Part shown: positions 8,878 through 17,417 of the stretch, piece after piece
Layout of the letters: every line of letters begins with the position of its first letter
Position numbering within the stretch: the stretch's first letter is position 1
DNA from: Oxalobacteraceae bacterium OTU3CAMAD1
GTDB lineage: Bacteria > Pseudomonadota > Gammaproteobacteria > Burkholderiales > Burkholderiaceae_D
DNA: 64,000 nt
NCBI GenBank assembly: GCA_024123915.1
Contig: CP099650.1
Coordinates: forward strand, 5,952,001 to 6,016,000
Reading direction: 5' to 3'
Program-made: the position numbers and the translations under genes
Notes under the pieces: model-generated
Seen by the model: only the letters and a program-made list of their open reading frames with translations
Told to the model about the DNA's origin: nothing
Database searches by the model: none

Positions 8878-9681
8878 ATGAATCGTAGCTCGCTCCTCCC
8901 CGCCGCGCCACACGCGGCACCGCGCACCCGGCCGACACAATTGGCCCGCGCCGTCTTGCTCGCCGGCCTGACCCTGGCCGCCCTGTCCCCGGCCCGCGCC
9001 GACACCACGCTCACCTTCGGCAACCAGGCCTCTGGCGAGCTGACCGTGCAACGGGCGTTCACCATCGACGGTTTGCAGATCGCCGGCTACAGCTTCGACC
9101 CGGACGCCCAACCGAGCGACGTGGTCGGCGCCATCGTCGACGGCACCGATTCGGTGGCCGCCTGCGGCGCCCTGCAATGCCCGGCCAGCGACGGCAGCTA
9201 CCTGACCGGCCTCAACGACGGCATCATCGAGATCACCAGCACCACGCCGGGCCAACTGCTGAGCCTCAATTCCTTCGACGCCAGCTTCCTCGGCTCGAGC
9301 AGCTTCAGCTATCCGGCCACGGCCGGCCTGCTGGTGGTGCGCGGCTTCATCGCCGGCGGCGGCTTCGACCAGATCACCTACGCGCTGGGCGGCCCCGGCG
9401 CCAGCGGCTTCCAGTTCGGCGTGTACAACACCGCCGCCGACTTCGGCATGTCCAAGTACCTGGGCTTCGACTTCTTCGGCGCCGTGTGCGACGACAGCGG
9501 CAGCTGCTACGCCGGCACCACCGGCCGCGGCCAGTTCGCCATCGACAACATCAGTTTCGGCACCAGCGCGGTCACCCCCGTGCCCGAACCGCAGACCTGG
9601 CTGATGCTCGGCGCCGGCCTGCTGGCCGTCGGCACCGCCGCCCGCCGCCGCGCCGCCGCCCGCAGCACCAGCGCCGCCTGA
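8878..9681 (+). CDS. PEP-CTERM sorted secreted protein, QFAIDN-motif type (module 1)
   Basis: A 267-residue exported protein. A long N-region and hydrophobic core (LARAVLLAGLTLAALSP) end at ARAD, giving a Sec signal of about 41 residues. The middle is a beta-rich domain with Cys pairs (ACGALQC and VCDDSGSC). The conserved GQFAIDNISF block lies just before the sorting tail. The C-terminus is a full PEP-CTERM signal: VPEPQTWLMLGAGLLAVG, then ARRRAAAR. By family knowledge it is a substrate of the exosortase encoded at 42424-44073. It is a clear paralogue of the protein at 13294-14100, and both are followed by an S8 protease. Function of the mature domain is unknown. Confidence 0.88.
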   Translation: MNRSSLLPAAPHAAPRTRPTQLARAVLLAGLTLAALSPARADTTLTFGNQASGELTVQRAFTIDGLQIAGYSFDPDAQPSDVVGAIVDGTDSVAACGALQCPASDGSYLTGLNDGIIEITSTTPGQLLSLNSFDASFLGSSSFSYPATAGLLVVRGFIAGGGFDQITYALGGPGASGFQFGVYNTAADFGMSKYLGFDFFGAVCDDSGSCYAGTTGRGQFAIDNISFGTSAVTPVPEPQTWLMLGAGLLAVGTAARRRAAARSTSAA

Positions 9682-9710
9682 GTCCCCACTCCATTCCGAA
9701 AGAACCATCG

Positions 9711-12700
9711 ATGAAACTACGTCCCATTTCCGCCGCCATCGCGCTGCTGCTGACGGCGCTTGTGGCGCCGGCCCACGCCGACGACACGCGCCGTCCCTAC
9801 ATCGTGCAACTGGCCGACCAGCCGGTGTCGTCCTACACCGGCGGCATCGCCGGCCTGGCCGCCACCAAGCCGGTCGCCGGCTCCAAGCTCAACCTCACCA
9901 CGGCCGCCGCCCAGGCCTACAGCGCCTACCTGGCGCAAAAGCAGCAAAGCGTCAAGGCGCTGGTGGCCAACGCGCCGCTGGTGTATGACTACAAAGTCGT
10001 GCTCAACGGCTTCTCGGCCATGCTGACCGACGACGAGGTGCGCGCGCTGCAAGCGAACGGCAACGTCGCCGCCGTCACCGCCGACGTCGCGCGCGAGCCG
10101 CTGACCAACTACACCCCCGCCTTCCTCGGCCTGGACGGCGCGGCCGGCCTGTGGAGCCAGCTCGGCGGCAAGGCCAACGCCGGCGAGGACATCGTCATCG
10201 GCATCATCGACACCGGCATCTGGCCGGAAAACCCGTCCTACGCCGACCGTGTCGACGCCAACGGCAAGCCGACCTTCGCCAACAGCGGCACCCTGGTCTA
10301 CGACGCGCCGGCCAACTGGCAGGGCGGCTGCCAGGACGGCGAAGGCTTCACCGTGGCCGCCTGCAACAACAAGCTGATCGGCGCGCGCTACTTCAAGGAC
10401 GGCTTCGACAGCACCGGCCGGGAACTGCACTGGACCGAGTTCGTCTCGCCGCGCGACTCGCTCGGCGGGGCCACCGGCCACGGCGGCCACGGCACCCACA
10501 CCTCGACCACGGCCGGCGGCAACAACGGCGTGGCCGCCAACCTGGGCGGCGCGGGCGTCGGCGACGTCTCGGGCATGGCCCCGCGCGCGCGCATCGCCTC
10601 CTACAAGGTATGCTGGACCTTCGTCGCCCCGACCGAGGCCACGGGCAGCAAGAACAGCTGCTGGGGCCAGGACTCGGTGGCGGCGATCGAACGGGCCGTG
10701 ATCGACGGCGTGAACGTGCTCAACTTCTCGATCGGCGGCGGCGAGACGCTGGCCGATCCGGTCGACCAGGCCTTCCTGCACGCGGTCAACGCCGGCGTGT
10801 TCGTCGCCGCCTCGGCCGGCAACAGCGGCCCGGGCAACCAGGTCGCCCACATCAGCCCGTGGCTGGCCACCGTCGCCGCCTCGAGCCACGACCGGGTGTT
10901 CGGCGCCACCGCCACCTTGGGCAACGGCGCCCAGTACAAGGGTTACTCGCTCAACGCCACCGCGCTGCCGTCCTCGCCGCTGGTGCGCGGCGAGGATGCG
11001 CGCGTGGCCGGCGTGGCCGTCACCGCCGGCCGCCTGTGCTACAGCACCGGCTGGAACGGCGGCGCGCCGGCGCTCGACCCGGCCAAGGTGGCCGGCAAGG
11101 TCGTCACCTGCGACCGCGGCACCAACGACCGCCTCGACAAGAGCCTGGCCGTCAAGGAAGCCGGCGGCGTGGGCATGATCCTGGTCGACAACGGCGGCGG
11201 CCTGGTGGCCGATCCGCACGTGGTGCCGACGGTGCACATCAGCGCCGCCGACGGCGCGCTGGTCAAGACCTACGCCACCACCGCCGGCGCCACCGCCGCG
11301 ATCAGCCGCTTCACCATCGGCGCCAGCACCACGCCGGCGCCGGTGATCACCGGCTTCTCCTCGCGCGGACCGAACCGCTACGACGCCAACGTGCTCAAGC
11401 CGGACCTGACGGCGCCGGGCGCGAACGTGCTGGCCGGCGTCACGCCGGACCTGACAGCGGCCCAACGCGCCAACCTGGTCAGCGGCACCCTGTCGCCGGT
11501 GCCGCTGGCCTGGGCGCTGTACGACGGCACCTCGATGTCGTCGCCGCACGTGGCCGGCATCGCCGCGCTGCTCAAGCAACTGCACCCGACCTGGTCGCCG
11601 GCCGCCATCAAGTCGGCCATGATGACCACCGCCACCCCGACCTTCACCGACAACCTGCCGAGCCCGCAAACCGGCACCTTGCCGTGGGCCCAGGGCGCCG
11701 GCCACGTCAACCCGGTCGGCAGCGTGCGCCGTCCGGCCGACGGCAAAGCCTACAACCCGGGCGGCGCCGCCGATCCGGGCCTGGTGTTCGACCTCGGCGC
11801 GCTCGACTACAAAAAATACCAGTGCGGCGCGGGCATCAGCGCGCAATGCGCGTCGGGCAACATCGCCGGCTACAACCTGAACCTGCCGTCGATCACCGTC
11901 GGCAACACGCTCGGCTCGACCGACGTGCTGCGCACGGTGACCAACGTTGGCGCCGGCACGGCGCCCTACACCGCCAGCGCCACCTTGCCGGGCTACAGCG
12001 TGACGGTCTCGCCGGCCTCGCTGACCCTGGCGCCGAACGCCAGCGCCAGCTTCACGGTCAAGCTGACCCGCACCACGGCGCCGGCCAACGTCTGGCAGTT
12101 CGGCGAGCTGGTGCTCACCGACGGCAGCCACATCGTGCGCATGCCGGTCAGCGCCCGCGAAGGCAAGCAGGTCGTGGCGAAGGATCTGGCCAAGAGCACG
12201 CGCACCACCAGCACCACCTTGCTGAGCGTGAACACCGGCTTCACCGGACGCCTCGGCGTGGCCGCCGGCGGCCTCAAGGAAATCAGCCGCACCGCGCAAA
12301 CGGTGCGCGCCTTCGTCGGCGCGCCGCCGGCGGACCTGGAGGCTTCGGCCGCCGCCTGCCGCGCCAACGTGGTCGGCACCGTCGTCACGCCGCTGAGCGT
12401 GCCGGCGGACGCGGTGGTGCTGTCGGTCGAACTGTTCGACCGCGACACCTCCTCGGGTAACGGCAACGACGATCTGGACCTGGTATTGCTGGCGCCGGAC
12501 GGCAGCATCGCCGCCTCCAGCCTGAACGGCGGCTCCAACGAGTCGGTCATGCTCAACAGCCCGGCCGCCGGCGCCTACCGCGCCTGCGTGGTCGGCTACG
12601 CGCCGGCCGACAAGGTGGCCACCGACTACACGCTGTCGTCGGCGGTGGTCGGTCGCGCCGATGTCGGCGGCAACCTGCGCCTGACCACGCCGGGCAAGGT

Positions 12701-12893
12701 GTACGCCGGCAGCGCCGCCACCGTCACGGCCAGCTGGAGCGGCCTGGCGACGGGCAAGCGCTACCTGGGTGGGGCGCAGTTCCTCAACCCGGCCGGCGCG
12801 GTGGCCGCCACCACGGCCTTGCTGGTCGAGACCAACGATCCGCTGCCGCTGGTGCTGTCGGGCCCGCGTCCGAAGTCGGCCATCACGAAGTAA
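9711..12893 (+). CDS. Secreted subtilisin-like S8 serine protease with PA and Fn3-type domains (copy 1)
   Basis: Large exported protease, 1060 residues. The signal peptide ends at AHA (about residue 23). An inhibitor I9-type prodomain follows (RPYIVQLADQPVSSYTGG to about 125). The catalytic triad is Asp167 (IIDTGIWPE), His260 (HGGHGTHTS) and Ser608 (GTSMSSPHVAG), with a PA domain inserted before the Ser (about 380-500). About 700-800 is an Fn3-like domain of the plant-subtilase type (TVTNVGAGTAPYTAS). The tail (about 890-1000) resembles a pre-peptidase/PPC beta domain (VELFDRDTSSGNGNDDLDLV). There is no PEP-CTERM, so it should be released. Start at 9711 gives a proper signal peptide 29 bp after the PEP-CTERM gene. 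Confidence 0.93.
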   Translation: MKLRPISAAIALLLTALVAPAHADDTRRPYIVQLADQPVSSYTGGIAGLAATKPVAGSKLNLTTAAAQAYSAYLAQKQQSVKALVANAPLVYDYKVVLNGFSAMLTDDEVRALQANGNVAAVTADVAREPLTNYTPAFLGLDGAAGLWSQLGGKANAGEDIVIGIIDTGIWPENPSYADRVDANGKPTFANSGTLVYDAPANWQGGCQDGEGFTVAACNNKLIGARYFKDGFDSTGRELHWTEFVSPRDSLGGATGHGGHGTHTSTTAGGNNGVAANLGGAGVGDVSGMAPRARIASYKVCWTFVAPTEATGSKNSCWGQDSVAAIERAVIDGVNVLNFSIGGGETLADPVDQAFLHAVNAGVFVAASAGNSGPGNQVAHISPWLATVAASSHDRVFGATATLGNGAQYKGYSLNATALPSSPLVRGEDARVAGVAVTAGRLCYSTGWNGGAPALDPAKVAGKVVTCDRGTNDRLDKSLAVKEAGGVGMILVDNGGGLVADPHVVPTVHISAADGALVKTYATTAGATAAISRFTIGASTTPAPVITGFSSRGPNRYDANVLKPDLTAPGANVLAGVTPDLTAAQRANLVSGTLSPVPLAWALYDGTSMSSPHVAGIAALLKQLHPTWSPAAIKSAMMTTATPTFTDNLPSPQTGTLPWAQGAGHVNPVGSVRRPADGKAYNPGGAADPGLVFDLGALDYKKYQCGAGISAQCASGNIAGYNLNLPSITVGNTLGSTDVLRTVTNVGAGTAPYTASATLPGYSVTVSPASLTLAPNASASFTVKLTRTTAPANVWQFGELVLTDGSHIVRMPVSAREGKQVVAKDLAKSTRTTSTTLLSVNTGFTGRLGVAAGGLKEISRTAQTVRAFVGAPPADLEASAAACRANVVGTVVTPLSVPADAVVLSVELFDRDTSSGNGNDDLDLVLLAPDGSIAASSLNGGSNESVMLNSPAAGAYRACVVGYAPADKVATDYTLSSAVVGRADVGGNLRLTTPGKVYAGSAATVTASWSGLATGKRYLGGAQFLNPAGAVAATTALLVETNDPLPLVLSGPRPKSAITK

Positions 12894-12912
12894 GCGTTCG
12901 TCGCTGGTAGCC

Positions 12913-12976
12913 GGCCGCGGCGAACGCCGCGGCCGATCAGGCGCCGCCCCTTCACGGGGGCGGCGCCTTGTCGTTT
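12913..12976 (+). terminator. Two tandem hairpins after protease copy 1
   Basis: A 9-bp GC stem (GGCCGCGGC/GCCGCGGCC, 12913-12934) is followed by an 11-bp stem (GGCGCCGCCCC at 12940-12950 with its complement at 12957-12967) and TTGTCGTTT. The U tract is imperfect, so termination strength is uncertain. Confidence 0.6.
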
Positions 12977-13166
12977 GCGCGGCGATTTTTGGGGGTGGAT
13001 ACGCTACCGTAAAACTGGCCGGCGGCCTGCACCTTCTTTGTGCATCCTCAACAATGTTGCGAATTGTTCACACGCAAGCACAACCCCGGTTCAGCGCCGC
13101 CTCCAGCGGAAACCGAATTTATCGCTGCGAAAAAGCTAGTTACCCGAATTTTCATTTATAAACTTT

Positions 13167-13206
13167 TTGCCAATTTATTGTCGGGGTTGCTACTATTATT
13201 GACATC
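13167..13206 (+). promoter_or_regulatory. Probable promoter of PEP-CTERM module 2
   Basis: TTGCCA at 13167-13172, an 18-bp spacer ending in TGC, and TACTAT at 13191-13196 form an extended -10 promoter. It overlaps the 33-base element (13174-13206) shared with module 1. The start codon is about 88 bp downstream. Confidence 0.45.
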
Positions 13207-13293
13207 TCCCGCGCAGACGGGAGCACACGCTTGTCCCGGCGCGTCAAGGGGCATCAACGCCATCGTTCACTTCACTCACAAAAGGGTAGATAC

Positions 13294-14100
13294 ATGAAAC
13301 GCAGCTCGTTCCCCACCGATGCGCCACGCGCCGCGTCGAGCCTCCGACTGACACAATTGGTCCGTGCAACCATCCTCGCCGGCCTGACCATGGCCGTCCT
13401 GCCGTCGGCCCATGCCGACGTCACCATCGACTTCAACGGTCTGGCGCCGATCGGCCTGACCCACAAGGACGCCATCGTCAGCCAGGGCTTCAACATCGGC
13501 GCCTACTCCAACGACCCCGACGCGCAGACCGGCGACGCGGTCGGCGCCATCATCGACGGCACCGACTCGGTGGACTCGTGCGGTTTCCTGCAGTGCCCGG
13601 CCAGCGACAGCACCTACGCGACCTTCATCAACGACGGCTACCTCGAACTGACCAGCACCACCCCGGGCGCGGCCTTCGGCCTGAAATCGTTCGACGCGTC
13701 CTTCCTCGGCTCGAACGCCTACGACTACCCGGCAACGCCGGGCTTCCTGCGCGTGCAGGGCTTCCGCGCCGACAACAGCACGGTGTACGAAGACTACTCG
13801 TTCTACGCCCCCGGCAGCGAAGGCTTCGAGTTCGGCAGCTACAACTCGTCGTCGCTGTTCAACAACGGCAACTTCACCAGCTTGTACTTCTTCGCCTTCG
13901 TGTGCGACGCCAACGGCAACTGCTCGGCGTTCAGCACCGGCCTGGGCCAATTCGCCATCGACAACATCACCATCGCCTCGTCGGTGGCCGCGCCCGTTCC
14001 CGAGCCGTCGACGTGGCTGATGATGGGCGCCGGCCTGCTCGGCGTGGTCGGCGCCGCGCGCCGCCGCAAGCAAGCCCAAGCACACGTCCAAGCCGTTTGA
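13294..14100 (+). CDS. PEP-CTERM sorted secreted protein, QFAIDN-motif type (module 2)
   Basis: Paralogue of the protein at 8878-9681, 268 residues from the ATG at 13294. That start is preferred over an upstream in-frame codon because AAAGGG lies just upstream and it gives the same N-terminus as the paralogue (MKRSSFPTDAPRAAS). Signal peptide cleavage is expected at AHAD. Conserved blocks: DGTDSVDSCGFLQCPASD, SFDASFLGSNAYDYPATPGF, GQFAIDNITI. The sorting tail is VPEPSTWLMMGAGLLGVV followed by ARRRKQAQ. Its mature part has diverged mainly between the conserved blocks. Expected to be processed by the exosortase in this window and to end up at the cell surface or in the matrix. Confidence 0.88.
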   Translation: MKRSSFPTDAPRAASSLRLTQLVRATILAGLTMAVLPSAHADVTIDFNGLAPIGLTHKDAIVSQGFNIGAYSNDPDAQTGDAVGAIIDGTDSVDSCGFLQCPASDSTYATFINDGYLELTSTTPGAAFGLKSFDASFLGSNAYDYPATPGFLRVQGFRADNSTVYEDYSFYAPGSEGFEFGSYNSSSLFNNGNFTSLYFFAFVCDANGNCSAFSTGLGQFAIDNITIASSVAAPVPEPSTWLMMGAGLLGVVGAARRRKQAQAHVQAV

Positions 14101-14123
14101 GCCATCCATCGAGGAATAACACA

Positions 14124-17100
14124 ATGAAACTACGCCCTGTTTCCGCAGCGGTCCTGCTGCTGTTGTCCGGCCTGAGCCTGGCCGCGCACGCCGACGACAC
14201 GCGCCGTCCATACATCGTGCAACTGGCCGACAAGCCGCTGTCGTCCTACACCGGCGGCGTCGCCGGCATCGCCGCCACCAAGCCGGCCGCCGGCGCGCGG
14301 CTCGACCTCAACACCAGCGCCGCCCAGGCCTACAGCGGCTACCTGATCCAGAAGCAGCAGTCGGTCAAGGCGGCCGTGGCCGCCGCGCCGATGCTGTACG
14401 ACTACAAGGTGGTGCTCAACGGCTTCTCGGCCATGCTCACCGACGACGAGGTGCGCGCGCTCAAGGCCAACACGGCCGTGGCCAACATCACCGCCGACAC
14501 CCCGCGCCAGATGCTGACCAACTACACGCCCACCTTCCTCGGCCTGGACGGCCCGAACGGCCTGTGGAGCCAGCTCGGCGGCAAGGAGGGCGCCGGCGAA
14601 GGCGTCGTCGTCGGCATCATCGACGGCGGCATCTGGCCCGAGAGCCTGTCCTATGCCGACCGGATCGACGCCAACGGCAAACCGACCTGGGACAACAGCG
14701 GCACGCTGGCCTATACGCCGCTGGCCGGCTGGCAGGGCGGCTGCGACACCGGCGAAGGCTTCACCGTGGCCTACTGCAACAACAAGCTGATCGGCGCGCG
14801 CTACTTCATCGACGGCTTCAAGGCCACCGGGCGCCAGCTGCACTGGACCGAGTTCGTCTCGCCGCGCGATTCGATCGGCGGCACCGTCGGCCATGGCGGC
14901 CACGGCACCCACACCTCGACCACGGCGGCCGGCAATAACGGCGTGACGGCCACCCTGGGCGACAACATCGCCATGGGCCAGACCTCGGGCATCGCCCCGC
15001 GCGCGCGCATCGCCTCCTATAAGATTTGCTGGAGCTACAACGACGCGAGCGACCCGACCGGCGGCAAGAACAGCTGCTGGGGCTCGGACGCGGTGGCCGC
15101 CGTCGAACAAGCCGTCACCGACGGCGTCGACGTGCTCAACTACTCGATCAGCGGCGGCACCGTCATCAACGACGCGGTCGAACAAGCGTTCCTGCACGCG
15201 ACCAACGCCGGCGTGTTCGTGGCCGCCTCGGCCGGCAACGACGGCCCCGCCAACGAGGTCAACCACGTGAGCCCGTGGCTGGCCACGATCGCCGCCGCCG
15301 TCAACAACCGCGTGTTCCAGGGCACCGTCACCCTGGGCAACAGCGCCAGCTACAAGGGCGTCTCGCTCAACAACAAGGCCCTGCCCAACACCCCGCTGAT
15401 CCGCTCCGAGGACGCGGTGCTGGCCGGCGCCAGCGCCGCCGAGGCGCGCCTGTGCTACAGCGTCGGCGGCAACGGCGGCCCCACGCTCGACCCGGCCAAG
15501 GTGGCCGGCAAGGTCGTCACCTGCGTGCGCGGCACCAACGCCCGCGTCGACAAGAGCCTGGCCGTCAAGCAGGCCGGCGGCGTCGGCATGATCATGGTCG
15601 ACAACGGTTCCGGCCTGGTGGCCGAGATCCATTCGGTGCCGACGGTGCACGTAACCAAGGCCGACGGCGACGCCATCAAGGCGTACGCGGCGGCGCAGAA
15701 TCCGGTCGCCGCGCTGAGCGTGTTCAGCAACGTGATCGTGCCGAACGCGCCGGTCTCGGCCGGCTTCTCCTCGCGCGGCCCGAACCGCTACGACGGCAAC
15801 GTGCTCAAGCCGGACGTCACCGCCCCCGGCGTCGACATCCTGGCCGGCGTCACGCCCGCGCTGACCGCCGCCCAGCGCACCAACGTCATCAACGGCACCC
15901 TGACGCCGCCGCCGGCCTGGGCGCTGTACCAGGGCACGTCGATGTCGTCGCCGCACGTGGCCGGCGTGGCCGCGCTGCTCAAGCAGCTGCACCCGGCCTG
16001 GTCGCCGGCGGCGATCAAGTCGGCGCTGATGACCAGCGCCACGCCGACCTTCGCCGACGCCCTGACCGGGCTGCAGCAAGGCGTGCTGCCGTGGGCCCAG
16101 GGCGCCGGCCACATCAATCCGTACGGCACCGTGCCGCATCCGGCCGACGGCCGCGCCTACAACGCCAAGGGCGCCAGCGACCCGGGCCTGGTGTACGACC
16201 TGGGCGCGCGCGACTACAAGCGCTACCAGTGCGGCGCCGGCTTTAGCAGCGAGTGCACCGAGGGCTCGATCACCGGCTACAACCTGAACCTGCCGTCGAT
16301 CACCGTCAACAACGCGCTCGGCACGGTCGAGGTCACCCGCACCGTCACCAACGTCGGCACCAGCGCCGCCACCTATAGCGGCAGCGCCAGCCTGCCCGGC
16401 TTCGACGCCGTCCTGGCGCCGACCACGCTGACCCTGGCGCCCAACGCCAGCGCCAGCTACACGGTCAAGCTGACCCGCACCAACGCCGCGTTCAACGAAT
16501 GGCAATACGGTAACGTCACCTGGACCGACGCCAACCACGTGGTGCGCGTGCCGTTGACGGCGCGCAGCGGCCGGGCCGTCTCGTCGCCGGCATTGACGAC
16601 CAGCACGCGCCCTTCGAGCACGGTGCTGTTGAGCGTGCTGACCGGCTTCAACGGCCGCATGGGCACGGCCGTCGGCGGCCTCAAGGAAGTCACCCGGGGC
16701 GCCACGCAAACCGTGCCGGCCATCCTGGAGCCGCTCGACACGGCCGCCGACGTGGCCGCCGCGTGCGTGGCCAACACGGTCGGCGTGCGCGCCATTCCGG
16801 TGACCATCCCGGCCAACACGGTGGCCGCCGCGTTCGAACTGTTCGACCGCGACACCTCGTCCAATGGCGGTGACGACCTCGACTTGGTGGTGCTCAATCC
16901 GGACGGCAGCGTGGCCGGCGGCAGCCTGCGCGGCGGCTCGACCGAATGGGTGCGCCTGAACAGCCCGGCGCCGGGCAACTACCGCGTCTGCGTGGTCGGC
17001 TACGCGCCGGCCGACGGCGTCTCGACCGACTTCAACCTGTCGTCGGCCGTGGTCACCCGCAGCGACACCGCCGGCGCGCTGAAGGCGGCCGCGCCGAGCC

Positions 17101-17300
17101 GGGTCTACGCCGGCAACGTGGCCACCGTCACGGCCAGCTGGACCGGCCTGCCGACCGGCAAGCGCTACTACGGCGGGGTGCAATACCTCGACCTGAACGG
17201 CGCCGTCGCCTCGTCGACCACCCTGCTGGTGGAGACCAACAATCCGGTGCCGCAGGCGGAGGGCGCGGCCAAGGTCAGCCGCAGGATCAGCGCGCGCTGA
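14124..17300 (+). CDS. Secreted subtilisin-like S8 serine protease with PA and Fn3-type domains (copy 2)
   Basis: Tandem paralogue of 9711-12893, 1058 residues, collinear over its whole length. Signal peptide to AHA, I9 prodomain, Asp167 (IIDGGIWPES), His260 (HGGHGTHTS), PA insert, Ser606 (GTSMSSPHVAG), Fn3-like domain (TVTNVGTSAATYSGS) and the C-terminal VGYAPADG-containing beta domain are all intact, so it is likely active. Unlike copy 1, the residue after the catalytic Asp is Gly instead of Thr, and the prodomain cores differ. GAGGA precedes the ATG and lies 23 bp after the PEP-CTERM gene. The C-terminal end (VSRRISAR) differs from copy 1 and holds no sorting signal. Confidence 0.93.
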   Translation: MKLRPVSAAVLLLLSGLSLAAHADDTRRPYIVQLADKPLSSYTGGVAGIAATKPAAGARLDLNTSAAQAYSGYLIQKQQSVKAAVAAAPMLYDYKVVLNGFSAMLTDDEVRALKANTAVANITADTPRQMLTNYTPTFLGLDGPNGLWSQLGGKEGAGEGVVVGIIDGGIWPESLSYADRIDANGKPTWDNSGTLAYTPLAGWQGGCDTGEGFTVAYCNNKLIGARYFIDGFKATGRQLHWTEFVSPRDSIGGTVGHGGHGTHTSTTAAGNNGVTATLGDNIAMGQTSGIAPRARIASYKICWSYNDASDPTGGKNSCWGSDAVAAVEQAVTDGVDVLNYSISGGTVINDAVEQAFLHATNAGVFVAASAGNDGPANEVNHVSPWLATIAAAVNNRVFQGTVTLGNSASYKGVSLNNKALPNTPLIRSEDAVLAGASAAEARLCYSVGGNGGPTLDPAKVAGKVVTCVRGTNARVDKSLAVKQAGGVGMIMVDNGSGLVAEIHSVPTVHVTKADGDAIKAYAAAQNPVAALSVFSNVIVPNAPVSAGFSSRGPNRYDGNVLKPDVTAPGVDILAGVTPALTAAQRTNVINGTLTPPPAWALYQGTSMSSPHVAGVAALLKQLHPAWSPAAIKSALMTSATPTFADALTGLQQGVLPWAQGAGHINPYGTVPHPADGRAYNAKGASDPGLVYDLGARDYKRYQCGAGFSSECTEGSITGYNLNLPSITVNNALGTVEVTRTVTNVGTSAATYSGSASLPGFDAVLAPTTLTLAPNASASYTVKLTRTNAAFNEWQYGNVTWTDANHVVRVPLTARSGRAVSSPALTTSTRPSSTVLLSVLTGFNGRMGTAVGGLKEVTRGATQTVPAILEPLDTAADVAAACVANTVGVRAIPVTIPANTVAAAFELFDRDTSSNGGDDLDLVVLNPDGSVAGGSLRGGSTEWVRLNSPAPGNYRVCVVGYAPADGVSTDFNLSSAVVTRSDTAGALKAAAPSRVYAGNVATVTASWTGLPTGKRYYGGVQYLDLNGAVASSTTLLVETNNPVPQAEGAAKVSRRISAR

Positions 17301-17319
17301 TCCTGACGTAAGCCATCGA

Positions 17320-17348
17320 CGCCGCACCCCGACGGGTGCGGCGTTTTT
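17320..17348 (+). terminator. Rho-independent terminator of the protease module
   Basis: A perfect 10-bp stem CGCCGCACCC/GGGTGCGGCG with a 4-base loop (17320-17343), followed by TTTTT. It ends the rightward modules before the convergent manC gene. Confidence 0.9.
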
Positions 17349-17417
17349 CGTTTACCGAGGGGAGAATCAAGGGAGAAAGCCGGGCCGTGTCCGAATGTCA
17401 GACTGACCCCGGCGGAA

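Noticed and set aside
14130..17327. Open frame of over 1000 codons on the minus strand
   Set aside because: Exact antisense of protease copy 2. A similar one exists opposite copy 1 (9717-12299). Both come from the same codon bias, not from an overlapping gene.
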